A stretch of 64,000 nt of DNA from the NCBI GenBank assembly GCA_963680875.1, contig OY804579.1, forward strand, positions 17,065,506 through 17,129,505, given 5' to 3'. Positions within the stretch are counted from its first letter, which is position 1, and each line of letters begins with the position of its first letter. Shown in pieces: positions 1-15,000 of this stretch. Source of the stretch: Bathymodiolus brooksi. Taxonomy: Eukaryota > Mollusca > Bivalvia > Mytilida > Modiolidae. The position numbers and the translations under genes were made by a program. A model generated the notes under the pieces. That model was not told the DNA's origin and searched no databases. It was given only the letters and a program-made list of their open reading frames with translations.

Positions 1-3000
1 GAAGAGAAAATCATTCCTTTAAGTGGATACAGCAACTCGTACTGTACTTTACTGATAAGAAGAGAAAATCATACCTTTAAGTGGATACAGCAACTTGTAC
101 TGTACTTTACTGATAATAAGAGAAAATGATACCTGTAAGTGGATACAGCAATTCGTACTGTACTTTACTGATAAGAAGAGAAAATCATACCTGTATGTGG
201 ATACAGCAACTCGTACTGTACTTTACTGATAAGAAGAGAAAATCATACCTGTAAGTGGATACAGCAACTCGTACTGTACTTTACTGATAAGAAGAGAAAA
301 TCATACCTGTAAGTGGATACAGCAACTCCTACTGCACTTTACTGATAAGAAGAGAAAATCATACCTGTAAGTGGATACGGCAACTCATACTGTACTTTAC
401 TGATAAGAAGAGAAAAGCATACCTGTAAGTGGATACAACAACTCGTACTGTAATTTACTGATAAGAAGAGAAAATCATTCCTTTAAGTGGATACAGCAAC
501 TCGTACTGTACTTTACTGATACGAAGAGAAAATCATACCTGTAAGTGGATACTGCAACTCGTACTGTAATTTACTGATAAGAAGAGAAAATCATACCTGT
601 ATGTGGATACAACAACTCGTACTGTACTTTACTGATAAGAAGAGGAAATGATACCTTTAAGTCGATACAGCAACTCGTACTGTACTTTACTGATAAGAAG
701 AGAAAATCATACCTGTAAGTGCATACAGCAACTCGTACTGTACGTTACTGATAAGAAGAGAAAATCATACCTGTAAGTGGATACAGCAACTCGTACTGTA
801 CTTTACTGATAAGAAGAAAACATCATACCTTTAAGTGGATACTGCAACTCGTACTGTACTTTACTGATAAGAAGAGAAAATCATACCTTTAAGTGGATAG
901 AGCAATTCGTACTGTACTTTACTGATAAGAAGAGAAAATCATACCTTTAAGTGGATACAGCAACTCGTACTGTACTTTACTGATAAGAAGAGAAAATCAT
1001 ACCTGTATATGGATACAGCAATTCGTACTGTACTTTACTGATAAGAAGAGAAAATCATACCTGTAAGTGGATACAGCAACTCGTACTGTACTTTACTGAT
1101 AAGAAGAGAAAATCATACCTGTATGTGGATACAACAACTCGTACTGTACTTTACTGATAAGAAGAGAAAATCATACCTTTAAGTGGATACAGCAACTCGT
1201 ACTGTACTTTACTGATAAGAAGAGAAAAGCATACCTTTAAGTGGATAGAGCAATTCGTACTGTACTTTACTGATAAGAAGAGAAAATCATACCTTTAAGT
1301 GGATACAGCAACTCGTACTGTACTTTACTGATAAGAAGAGAAAATCATACCTGTAAGTGGATACAGCAACTCGTACTGTACTTTACTGATAAGAAGAAAA
1401 AATCATACCTTTAAGTGGATAGAGCAATTCGTACTGTACTTTACTGATAAGAAGAGAAAATCATACCTTTAAGTGGATACAGCAACTTGTACTGTACTTT
1501 ACTGATAAGAAGAGAAAATCATACCTGTAAGTGGATACAGCAATTCGTACTGTACTTTACTGATAAGAAGAGAAAATCATACCTGTAAGTGGATACAGCA
1601 ACTCGTACTGTACTTTACTGATAAGAAAAGAAAATCATACCTTTAAGTGGATACAACAACTCGTAATATACTTTACTGATAAGAAGAGAAAATCATACCT
1701 GTAAGTGGATACAGCAATTTGTACTGTACTTTACTGATAAGAAGAGAAAATCATACCTTTAAGTGGATACAGCAACTCGTACTGTACTTTACTGATAAGA
1801 AGAGAAAATCATACCTGTAAGTGGATACAGCAATTCGTACTGTACTTTACTGATAAGAAGAGAAAATCATACCTGTAAGTGGATACAGCAACTCGTACTG
1901 TACTTTACTGATAAGAAGAGAAAATCATACCTGTAAGTGGATACAGCAATTCGTACTGTACTTTACTGATAAGAAGAGAAAATCATACCTGTAAGTGGAT
2001 ACAGCAACTCGTACTGTACTTTACTGATAAGAAGAGAAAATCATACCTGTATGTGGATACAACAACTCGTACTGTACTTTACTGATAAGAAGAGAAAATC
2101 ATACCTGTAAGCGGATACAGCAATTCGTACTGTACTGTACTGATAAGAAGAAAACATCATACCTTTAAGTGGATACAGCAACTCGTACTGTACTTTACTG
2201 ATAAGAAGAGAAAATCATACCTTTAAGTGGATAGAGCAATTCGTACTATACTTTACTGATAAGAAGAGAAAATCATACCTTTAAGTGGATACAGCAACTC
2301 GTACTGTACTTTACTGATAAGAAGAGAAAATCATACCTGTAAGTGGATACAGCAATTCGTACTGTACTTTACTGATAAGAAGAGAAAATCATACCTGTAA
2401 GTGGATACAGCAACTCGTACTGTACTTTACTGATAAGAAGAGAAAATCATACCTGTATGTGGATACAACAACTTGTACTGTACTTTACTGATAAGAAGAG
2501 AAAATCATACCTGTAAGTGGATACAGCAATTCGTACTGTACTTTAATGATCAGAAGAGAAAATCATACCTGTAAGTGGATACAACAACTCGTACTATACT
2601 TTACTGATAAGAAGAGAAAATCATACCTGTAAGTGGATACAGCAATTTGTACTGTACTTTACTGATAAGAAGAGAAAATCATACCTTTAAGTGGATACAG
2701 CAACTTGTACTGTACTTTACTGATAAGAAGAGAAAATCATACCTGTAAGTGGATACAGCAACTCGTACTGTACTTTACTGATAAGAAGAGAAAATCATAC
2801 CTGTAAGTGGATACAGCAACTCGTACTGCACTTTACTGATAAGAAGAGAAAATCATACCTGTAAGTGGATACGGCAACTCGTACTGTACTTTACTGATAA
2901 GAAGAGAAAATCATACCTGTAAGTGGATACAGCAACTCGTATTGTACTTCACTGATAAGAAGAGAAAATCATACCTGTAAGTGGATACAACAACTCGTAC

Positions 3001-6000
3001 TGTACTTTAATGATAAGAAGAGAAAATCATTCCTTTAAGTGGATACAGCAACTCGTACTGTACTTTACTGATAAGAAGAGAAAATCATACCTTTAAGTGG
3101 ATACAGCAACTTGTACTGTACTTTACTGATAATAAGAGAAAATGATACCTGTAAGTGGATACAGCAATTCGTACTGTACTTTACTGATAAGAAGAGAAAA
3201 TCATACCTGTATGTGGATACAGCAACTCGTACTGTACTTTACTGATAAGAAGAGAAAATCATACCTGTAAGTGGATACAGCAACTCGTACTGTACTTTAC
3301 TGATAAGAAGAGAAAATCATACCTGTAAGTGGATACAGCAACTCCTACTGCACTTTACTGATAAGAAGAGAAAATCATACCTGTAAGTGGATACGGCAAC
3401 TCATACTGTACTTTACTGATAAGAAGAGAAAAGCATACCTGTAAGTGGATACAACAACTCGTACTGTAATTTACTGATAAGAAGAGAAAATCATTCCTTT
3501 AAGTGGATACAGCAACTCGTACTGTACTTTACTGATACGAAGAGAAAATCATACCTGTAAGTGGATACTGCAACTCGTACTGTAATTTACTGATAAGAAG
3601 AGAAAATCATACCTGTATGTGGATACAACAACTCGTACTGTACTTTACTGATAAGAAGAGGAAATGATACCTTTAAGTCGATACAGCAACTCGTACTGTA
3701 CTTTACTGATAAGAAGAGAAAATCATACCTGTAAGTGCATACAGCAACTCGTACTGTACGTTACTGATAAGAAGAGAAAATCATACCTGTAAGTGGATAC
3801 AGCAACTCGTACTGTACTTTACTGATAAGAAGAAAACATCATACCTTTAAGTGGATACTGCAACTCGTACTGTACTTTACTGATAAGAAGAGAAAATCAT
3901 ACCTTTAAGTGGATAGAGCAATTCGTACTGTACTTTACTGATAAGAAGAGAAAATCATACCTTTAAGTGGATACAGCAACTCGTACTGTACTTTACTGAT
4001 AAGAAGAGAAAATCATACCTGTATATGGATACAGCAATTCGTACTGTACTTTACTGATAAGAAGAGAAAATCATACCTGTAAGTGGATACAGCAACTCGT
4101 ACTGTACTTTACTGATAAGAAGAGAAAATCATACCTGTATGTGGATACAACAACTCGTACTGTACTTTACTGATAAGAAGAGAAAATCATACCTTTAAGT
4201 GGATACAGCAACTCGTACTGTACTTTACTGATAAGAAGAGAAAAGCATACCTTTAAGTGGATAGAGCAATTCGTACTGTACTTTACTGATAAGAAGAGAA
4301 AATCATACCTTTAAGTGGATACAGCAACTCGTACTGTACTTTACTGATAAGAAGAGAAAATCATACCTGTAAGTGGATACAGCAACTCGTACTGTACTTT
4401 ACTGATAAGAAGAAAAAATCATACCTTTAAGTGGATAGAGCAATTCGTACTGTACTTTACTGATAAGAAGAGAAAATCATACCTTTAAGTGGATACAGCA
4501 ACTTGTACTGTACTTTACTGATAAGAAGAGAAAATCATACCTGTAAGTGGATACAGCAATTCGTACTGTACTTTACTGATAAGAAGAGAAAATCATACCT
4601 GTAAGTGGATACAGCAACTCGTACTGTACTTTACTGATAAGAAAAGAAAATCATACCTTTAAGTGGATACAACAACTCGTAATATACTTTACTGATAAGA
4701 AGAGAAAATCATACCTGTAAGTGGATACAGCAATTTGTACTGTACTTTACTGATAAGAAGAGAAAATCATACCTTTAAGTGGATACAGCAACTCGTACTG
4801 TACTTTACTGATAAGAAGAGAAAATCATACCTGTATGTGGATACAACAACTCGTACTGTACTTTACTGATAAGAAGAGGAAATGATACCTTTAAGTCGAT
4901 ACAGCAACTCGTACTGTACTTTACTGATAAGAAGAGAAAATCATAACTGTAAGTGCATACAGCAACTCGTACTGTACGTTACTGATAAGAAGAGAAAATC
5001 ATACCTGTAAGTGGATACAGCAACTCGTACTGTACTTTACTGATAAGAAGAAAACATCATACCTTTAAGTGGATACTGCAACTCGTACTGTACTTTACTG
5101 ATAAGAAGAGAAAATCATACCTTTAAGTGGATAGAGCAATTCGTACTGTACTTTACTGATAAGAAGAGAAAATCATACCTTTAAGTGGATACAGCAACTC
5201 GTACTGTACTTTACTGATAAGAAGAGAAAATCATACCTGTAAGTGGATACAGCAATTCGTACTGTACTTTACTGATAAGAAGAGAAAATCATACCTGTAA
5301 GTGGATACAGCAACTCGTACTGTACTTTACTGATAAGAAGAGAAAATCATACCTGTATGTGGATACAACAACTCGTACTGTACTTTACTGATAAGAAGAG
5401 AAAATCATACCTTTAAGTGGATACAGCAACTCGTACTGTACTTTACTGATAAGAAGAGAAAATCATACCTTTAAGTGGATAGAGCAATTCGTACTGTACT
5501 TTACTGATAAGAAGAGAAAATCATACCTTTAAGTGGATACAGCAACTCGTACTGTACTTTACTGATAAGAAGAGAAAATCATACCTGTAAGTGGATACAG
5601 CAACTCGTACTGTACTTTACTGATAAGAAGAAAAAATCATACCTTTAAGTGGATAGAGCAATTCGTACTGTACTTTACTGATAAGAAGAGAAAATCATAC
5701 CTGTAAGTGGATACAGCAATTCGTACTGTACTTTACTGATAAGAAGAGAAAATCATACCTGTAAGTGGATACAGCAACTCGTACTGTACTTTACTGATAA
5801 GAAAAGAAAATCATACCTTTAAGTGGATACAACAACTCGTAATATACTTTACTGATAAGAAGAGAAAATCATACCTGTAAGTGGATACAGCAATTTGTAC
5901 TGTACTTTACTGATAAGAAGAGAAAATCATACCTTTAAGTGGATACAGCAACTCGTACTGTACTTTACTGATAAGAAGAGAAAATCATACCTGTAAGTGG

Positions 6001-9000
6001 ATACAGCAACTCGTACTGTACTTTACTGATAAGAAGAGAAAATCATACCTGTAAGTGGATACAGCAACTCGTACTGCACTTTACTGATAAGAAGAGAAAA
6101 TCATACCTGTAAGTGGATACGGCAACTCGTACTGTACTTTACTGATAAGAAGAGAAAATCATACCTGTAAGTGGATACAGCAACTCGTATTGTACTTCAC
6201 TGATAAGAAGAGAAAATCATACCTGTAAGTGGATACAACAACTCGTACTGTACTTTAATGATAAGAAGAGAAAATCATTCCTTTAAGTGGATACAGCAAC
6301 TCGTACTGTACTTTACTGATAAGAAGAGAAAATCATACCTGTATGTGGATACAACAACTCGTACTGTACTTTACTGATAAGAAGAGAAAATGATACCTGT
6401 AAGTGGATACAGCAATTCGTACTGTACTTTACTGATAAGAAGAGAAAATCATACCTGTATGTGGATACAGCAACTCGTACTGTACTTTACTGATAAGAAG
6501 AGAAAATCATACCTGTAAGTGGATACAGCAACTCCTACTGCACTTTACTGATAAGAAGAGGAAATGATACCTTTAAGTCGATACAGCAACTCGTACTGTA
6601 CTTTACTGATAAGAAGAGAAAATCATACCTGTAAGTGCATACAGCAACTCGTACTGTACGTTACTGATAAGAAGAGAAAATCATACCTGTAAGTGGATAC
6701 AGCAACTCGTACTGTACTTTACTGATAAGAAGAAAAGATCATACCTTTAAGTGGATACTGCAACTCGTACTGTACTTTACTGATAAGAAGAGAAAATCAT
6801 ACCTTTAAGTGGATAGAGCAATTCGTACTGTACTTTACTGATAAGAAGAGAAAATCATACCTTTAAGTGGATACAGCAACTCGTACTGTACTTTACTGAT
6901 AAGAAGAGAAAATCATACCTGTAAGTGGATACAGCAATTCGTACTGTACTTTACTGATAAGAAGAGAAAATCATACCTGTAAGTGGATACAGCAACTCGT
7001 ACTGTACTTTACTGATAAGAAGAGAAAATCATACCTGTATGTGGATACAACAACTCGTACTGTACTTTACTGATAAGAAGAGAAAATCATACCTGTAAGT
7101 GGATACAGCAATTCGTACTGTACTGTACTGATAAGAAGAAAACATCATACCTTTAAGTGGATACAGCAACTCGTACTATACTTTACTGATAAGAAGAAAA
7201 AATCATACCTTTAAGTGGATAGAGCAATTCGTACTGTACTTTACTGATAAGAAGAGAAAATCATACCTTTAAGTGGATACAGCAACTTGTACTGTACTTT
7301 ACTGATAAGAAGAGAAAATCATACCTGTAAGTGGATACAGCAATTCGTACTGTACTTTACTGATAAGAAGAGAAAATCATACCTGTAAGTGGATACAGCA
7401 ACTCGTACTGTACTTTACTGATAAGAAAAGAAAATCATACCTTTAAGTGGATACAACAACTCGTAATATACTTTACTGATAAGAAGAGAAAATCATACCT
7501 GTAAGTGGATACAGCAATTTGTACTGTACTTTACTGATAAGAAGAGAAAATCATACCTGTAAGTGGATACAGCAACTCGTACTGTACTTTACTGATAAGA
7601 AGAGAAAATCATACCTGTAAGTGGATACAGCAACTCGTACTGTACTTTACTGATAAGAAGAGAAAATCATACCTGTAAGTGGATACAGCAACTCGTACTG
7701 CACTTTACTGATAAGAAGAGAAAATCATACCTGTAAGTGGATACGGCAACTCGTACTGTACTTTACTGATAAGAAGAGAAAATCATACCTGTAAGTGGAT
7801 ACAGCAACTCGTATTGTACTTCACTGATAAGAAGAGAAAATCATACCTGTAAGTGGATACTGCAACTCGTACTGTACTTTACTGATAAGAAGAGAAAATC
7901 ATACCTGTATGTGGATACAACAACTTGTACTGTACTTTACTGATAAGAAGAGGAAATGATACCTTTAAGTCGATACAGCAACTCGTACTGTACTTTACTG
8001 ATAAGAAGAGAAAATCATACCTGTAAGTGCATACAGCAACTCGTACTGTACTTTACTGATAAGAAGAAAACATCATACCTTTAAGTGGATACTGCAACTC
8101 GTACTGTACTTTACTGATAAGAAGAGAAAATCATACCTTTAAGTGGATAGAGCAATTCGTACTGTACTTTACTGATAAGAAGAGAAAATCATACCTTTAA
8201 GTGGATACAGCAACTCGTACTGTACTTTACTGATAAGAAGAGAAAATCATACCTGTAAGTGGATACAGCAATTCGTACTGTACTTTACTGATAAGAAGAG
8301 AAAATCATACCTGTAAGTGGATACAGCAACTCGTACTGTACTTTACTGATAAGAAGAGAAAATCATACCTGTATGTGGATACAACAACTCGTACTGTACT
8401 TTACTGATAAGAAGAGAAAATCATACCTTTAAGTGGATACAGCAACTCGTACTGTACTTTACTGATAAGAAGAGAAAATCATACCTTTAAGTGGATAGAG
8501 CAATTCGTACTGTACTTTACTGATAAGAAGAGAAAATCATACCTTTAAGTGGATACAGCAACTCGTACTGTACTTTACTGATAAGAAGAGAAAATCATAC
8601 CTGTAAGTGGATACAGCAACTCGTACTGTACTTTACTGATAAGAAGAAAAAATCATACCTTTAAGTGGATAGAGCAATTCGTACTGTACTTTACTGATAA
8701 GAAGAGAAAATCATACCTGTAAGTGGATACAGCAATTCGTACTGTACTTTACTGATAAGAAGAGAAAATCATACCTGTAAGTGGATACAGCAACTCGTAC
8801 TGTACTTTACTGATAAGAAAAGAAAATCATACCTTTAAGTGGATACAACAACTCGTAATATACTTTACTGATAAGAAGAGAAAATCATACCTGTAAGTGG
8901 ATACAGCAATTTGTACTGTACTTTACTGATAAGAAGAGAAAATCATACCTTTAAGTGGATACAGCAACTCGTACTGTACTTTACTGATAAGAAGAGAAAA

Positions 9001-12000
9001 TCATACCTGTAAGTGGATACAGCAACTCGTACTGTACTTTACTGATAAGAAGAGAAAATCATACCTGTAAGTGGATACAGCAACTCGTACTGCACTTTAC
9101 TGATAAGAAGAGAAAATCATACCTGTAAGTGGATACGGCAACTCGTACTGTACTTTACTGATAAGAAGAGAAAATCATACCTGTAAGTGGATACAGCAAC
9201 TCGTATTGTACTTCACTGATAAGAAGAGAAAATCATACCTGTAAGTGGATACAACAACCCGTACTGTACTTTAATGATAAGAAGAGAAAATCATTCCTTT
9301 AAGTGGATACAGCAACTCGTACTGTACTTTACTGATAAGAAGAGAAAATCATACCTGTATGTGGATACAACAACTCGTACTGTACTTTACTGATAAGAAG
9401 AGAAAATGATACCTGTAAGTGGATACAGCAATTCGTACTGTACTTTACTGATAAGAAGAGAAAATCATACCTGTATGTGGATACAGCAACTCGTACTGTA
9501 CTTTACTGATAAGAAGAGAAAATCATACCTGTAAGTGGATACAGCAACTCCTACTGCACTTTACTGATAAGAAGAGGAAATGATACCTTTAAGTCGATAC
9601 AGCAACTCGTACTGTACTTTACTGATAAGAAGAGAAAATCATACCTGTAAGTGCATACAGCAACTCGTACTGTACGTTACTGATAAGAAGAGAAAATCAT
9701 ACCTGTAAGTGGATACAGCAACTCGTACTGTACTTTACTGATAAGAAGAAAAGATCATACCTTTAAGTGGATACTGCAACTCGTACTGTACTTTACTGAT
9801 AAGAAGAGAAAATCATACCTTTAAGTGGATAGAGCAATTCGTACTGTACTTTACTGATAAGAAGAGAAAATCATACCTTTAAGTGGATACAGCAACTCGT
9901 ACTGTACTTTACTGATAAGAAGAGAAAATCATACCTGTAAGTGGATACAGCAATTCGTACTGTACTTTACTGATAAGAAGAGAAAATCATACCTGTAAGT
10001 GGATACAGCAACTCGTACTGTACTTTACTGATAAGAAGAGAAAATCATACCTGTATGTGGATACAACAACTCGTACTGTACTTTACTGATAAGAAGAGAA
10101 AATCATACCTGTAAGTGGATACAGCAATTCGTACTGTACTGTACTGATAAGAAGAAAACATCATACCTTTAAGTGGATACAGCAACTCGTACTATACTTT
10201 ACTGATAAGAAGAAAAAATCATACCTTTAAGTGGATAGAGCAATTCGTACTGTACTTTACTGATAAGAAGAGAAAATCATACCTTTAAGTGGATACAGCA
10301 ACTTGTACTGTACTTTACTGATAAGAAGAGAAAATCATACCTGTAAGTGGATACAGCAATTCGTACTGTACTTTACTGATAAGAAGAGAAAATCATACCT
10401 GTAAGTGGATACAGCAACTCGTACTGTACTTTACTGATAAGAAAAGAAAATCATACCTTTAAGTGGATACAACAACTCGTAATATACTTTACTGATAAGA
10501 AGAGAAAATCATACCTGTAAGTGGATACAGCAATTTGTACTGTACTTTACTGATAAGAAGAGAAAATCATACCTTTAAGTGGATACAGCAACTCGTACTG
10601 TACTTTACTGATAAGAAGAGAAAATCATACCTGTAAGTGGATACAGCAACTCGTACTGTACTTTACTGATAAGAAGAGAAAATCATACCTGTAAGTGGAT
10701 ACAGCAACTCGTACTGCACTTTACTGATAAGAAGAGAAAATCATACCTGTAAGTGGATACGGCAACTCGTACTGTACTTTACTGATAAGAAGAGAAAATC
10801 ATACCTGTAAGTGGATACAGCAACTCGTATTGTACTTCACTGATAAGAAGAGAAAATCATACCTGTAAGTGGATACTGCAACTCGTACTGTACTTTACTG
10901 ATAAGAAGAGAAAATCATACCTGTATGTGGATACAACAACTTGTACTGTACTTTACTGATAAGAAGAGGAAATGATACCTTTAAGTCGATACAGCAACTC
11001 GTACTGTACTTTACTGATAAGAAGAGAAAATCATACCTGTAAGTGCATACAGCAACTCGTACTGTACGTTACTGATAAGAAGAGAAAATCATACCTGTAA
11101 GTGGATACAGCAACTCGTACTGTACTTTACTGATAAGAAGAAAACATCATACCTTTAAGTGGATACTGCAACTCGTACTGTACTTTACTGATAAGAAGAG
11201 AAAATCATACCTTTAAGTGGATAGAGCAATTCGTACTGTACTTTACTGATAAGAAGAGAAAATCATACCTTTAAGTGGATACAGCAACTCGTACTGTACT
11301 TTACTGATAAGAAGAGAAAATCATACCTGTAAGTGGATACAGCAATTCGTACTGTACTTTACTGATAAGAAGAGAAAATCATACCTGTAAGTGGATACAG
11401 CAACTCGTACTGTACTTTACTGATAAGAAGAGAAAATCATACCTGTATGTGGATACAACAACTCGTACTGTACTTTACTGATAAGAAGAGAAAATCATAC
11501 CTGTAAGTGGATACAGCAATTCGTACTGTACTGTACTGATAAGAAGAAAACATCATACCTTTAAGTGGATACAGCAACTCGTACTGTACTTTACTGATAA
11601 GAAGAAAAAATCATACCTTTAAGTGGATAGAGCAATTCGTACTGTACTTTACTGATAAGAAGAGAAAATCATACCTTTAAGTGGATACAGCAACTTGTAC
11701 TGTACTTTACTGATAAGAAGAGAAAATCATACCTGTAAGTGGATACAGCAATTCGTACTGTACTTTACTGATAAGAAGAGAAAATCATACCTGTAAGTGG
11801 ATACAGCAACTCGTACTGTACTTTACTGATAAGAAAAGAAAATCATACCTTTAAGTGGATACAACAACTCGTAATATACTTTACTGATAAGAAGAGAAAA
11901 TCATACCTGTAAGTGGATACAGCAATTTGTACTGTACTTTACTGATAAGAAGAGAAAATCATACCTTTAAGTGGATACAGCAACTCGTACTGTACTTTAC

Positions 12001-15000
12001 TGATAAGAAGAGAAAATCATACCTGTAAGTGGATACAGCAACTCGTACTGTACTTTACTGATAAGAAGAGAAAATCATACCTGTAAGTGGATACAGCAAC
12101 TCGTACTGCACTTTACTGATAAGAAGAGAAAATCATACCTGTAAGTGGATACGGCAACTCGTACTGTACTTTACTGATAAGAAGAGAAAATCATACCTGT
12201 AAGTGGATACAGCAACTCGTATTGTACTTCACTGATAAGAAGAGAAAATCATACCTGTAAGTGGATACAACAACTCGTACTGTACTTTAATGATAAGAAG
12301 AGAAAATCATTCCTTTAAGTGGATACAGCAACTCGTACTGTACTTTACTGATAAGAAGAGAAAATCATACCTTTAAGTGGATACAGCAACTTGTACTGTA
12401 CTTTACTGATAAGAAGAGAAAATGATACCTGTAAGTGGATACAGCAATTCGTACTGTACTTTACTGATAAGAAGAGAAAATCATACCTGTATGTGGATAC
12501 AGCAACTCGTACTGTACTTTACTGATAAGAAGAGAAAATCATACCTGTAAGTGGATACAACAACTCGTACTGTACTTTAATGATAAGAAGAGAAAATCAT
12601 TCCTTTAAGTGGATACAGCAACTCGTACTGTACTTTACTGATAAGAAGAGAAAATCATACCTTTAAGTGGATACAGCAACTTGTACTGTACTTTACTGAT
12701 AAGAAGAGAAAATGATACCTGTAAGTGGATACAGCAATTCGTACTGTACTTTACTGATAAGAAGAGAAAATCATACCTGTATGTGGATACAGCAACTCGT
12801 ACTGTACTTTACTGATAAGAAGAGAAAATCATACCTGTAAGTGGATACAGCAACTCCTACTGCACTTTACTGATAAGAAGAGAAAATCATACCTGTAAGT
12901 GGATACGGCAACTCATACTGTACTTTACTGATAAGAAGAGAAAAGCATACCTGTAAGTGGATACAACAACTCGTACTGTAATTTACTGATAAGAAGAGAA
13001 AATCATTCCTTTAAGTGGATACAGCAACTCGTACTGTACTTTACTGATACGAAGAGAAAATCATACCTGTAAGTGGATACTGCAACTCGTACTGTAATTT
13101 AATGATAAGAAGAGAAAATCATACCTGTATGTGGATACAACAACTCGTACTTTACTGATAAGAAGAGGAAATGATACCTTTAAGTCGATACAGCAACTCG
13201 TACTGTACTTTACTGATAAGAAGAGAAAATCATACCTGTAAGTGCATACAGCAACTCGTACTGTACGTTACTGATAAGAAGAGAAAATCATACCTGTAAG
13301 TGGATACAGCAACTCGTACTGTACTTTACTGATAAGAAGAAAACATCATACCTTTAAGTGGATACTGCAACTCGTACTGTACTTTACTGATAAGAAGAGA
13401 AAATCATACCTGTAAGTGGATACAGCAACTCGTACTGTACTTTACTGATAAGAAGAGAAAATTATACCTGTAAGTGGATACAGCAACTCGTACTGTACTT
13501 CACTGATAAGAAGAGAAAATCATACCTGTAAGTGGATACAACAACTCGTACTGTACTTTACTGATAAGAAGAGAAAATCATTCCTTTAAGTGGATACAGC
13601 AACTCGTACTGTACTTTACTGATAAGAAGAGAAAATCATACCTGTAAGTGGATACTGCAACTCGTACTGTACTTTACTGATAAGAAGAGAAAATCATACC
13701 TGTATGTGGATACAACAACTTGTACTGTACTTTACTGATAAGAAGAGGAAATGATACCTTTAAGTCGATACAGCAACTCGTACTGTACTTTACTGATAAG
13801 AAGAGAAAGTCATACCTGTAAGTGGATACAGCAACTCGTACTGTACTTTACTGATAAGAAAAGAAAATCATACCTGTAAGTGGATACAACAACTCGTACT
13901 ATACTTTACTGATAAGAAGAGAAAATCATACCTGTAAGTGGATACAGCAATTTGTACTGTACTTTACTGATAAGAAGAGAAAATCATACCTTTAAGTGGA
14001 TACAGCAACTCGTACTGTACTTTACTGATAAGAAGAGAAAATCATACCTGTAAGTGGATACAGCAACTCGTACTGTACTTTACTGATAAGAAGAGAAAAT
14101 CATACCTGTAAGTGGATACAGCAACTCGTACTGCACTTTACTGATAAGAAGAGAAAATCATACCTGTAAGTGGATACGGCAACTCGTACTGTACTTTACT
14201 GATAAGAAGAGAAAATCATACCTGTAAGTGGATACAGCAACTCGTATTGTACTTCACTGATAAGAAGAGAAAATCATACCTGTAAGTGGATACAACAACT
14301 CGTACTGTACTTTAATGATAAGAAGAGAAAATCATTCCTTTAAGTGGATACAGCAACTCGTACTGTACTTTACTGATAAGAAGAGAAAATCATACCTTTA
14401 AGTGGATACAGCAACTTGTACTGTAGTTTACTGATAAGAAGAGAAAATGATACCTGTAAGTGGATACAGCAATTCGTACTGTACTTTACTGATAAGAAGA
14501 GAAAATCATACCTGTATGTGGATACAGCAACTCGTACTGTACTTTACTGATAAGAAGAGAAAATCATACCTGTAAGTGGATACAACAACTCGTACTGTAC
14601 TTTAATGATAAGAAGAGAAAATCATTCCTTTAAGTGGATACAGCAACTCGTACTGTACTTTACTGATAAGAAGAGAAAATCATACCTTTAAGTGGATACA
14701 GCAACTTGTACTGTACTTTACTGATAAGAAGAGAAAATGATACCTGTAAGTGGATACAGCAATTCGTACTGTACTTTACTGATAAGAAGAGAAAATCATA
14801 CCTGTATGTGGATACAGCAACTCGTACTGTACTTTACTGATAAGAAGAGAAAATCATACCTGTAAGTGGATACAGCAACTCCTACTGCACTTTACTGATA
14901 AGAAGAGAAAATCATACCTGTAAGTGGATACGGCAACTCATACTGTACTTTACTGATAAGAAGAGAAAATCATACCTGTAAGTGGATACAACAACTCGTA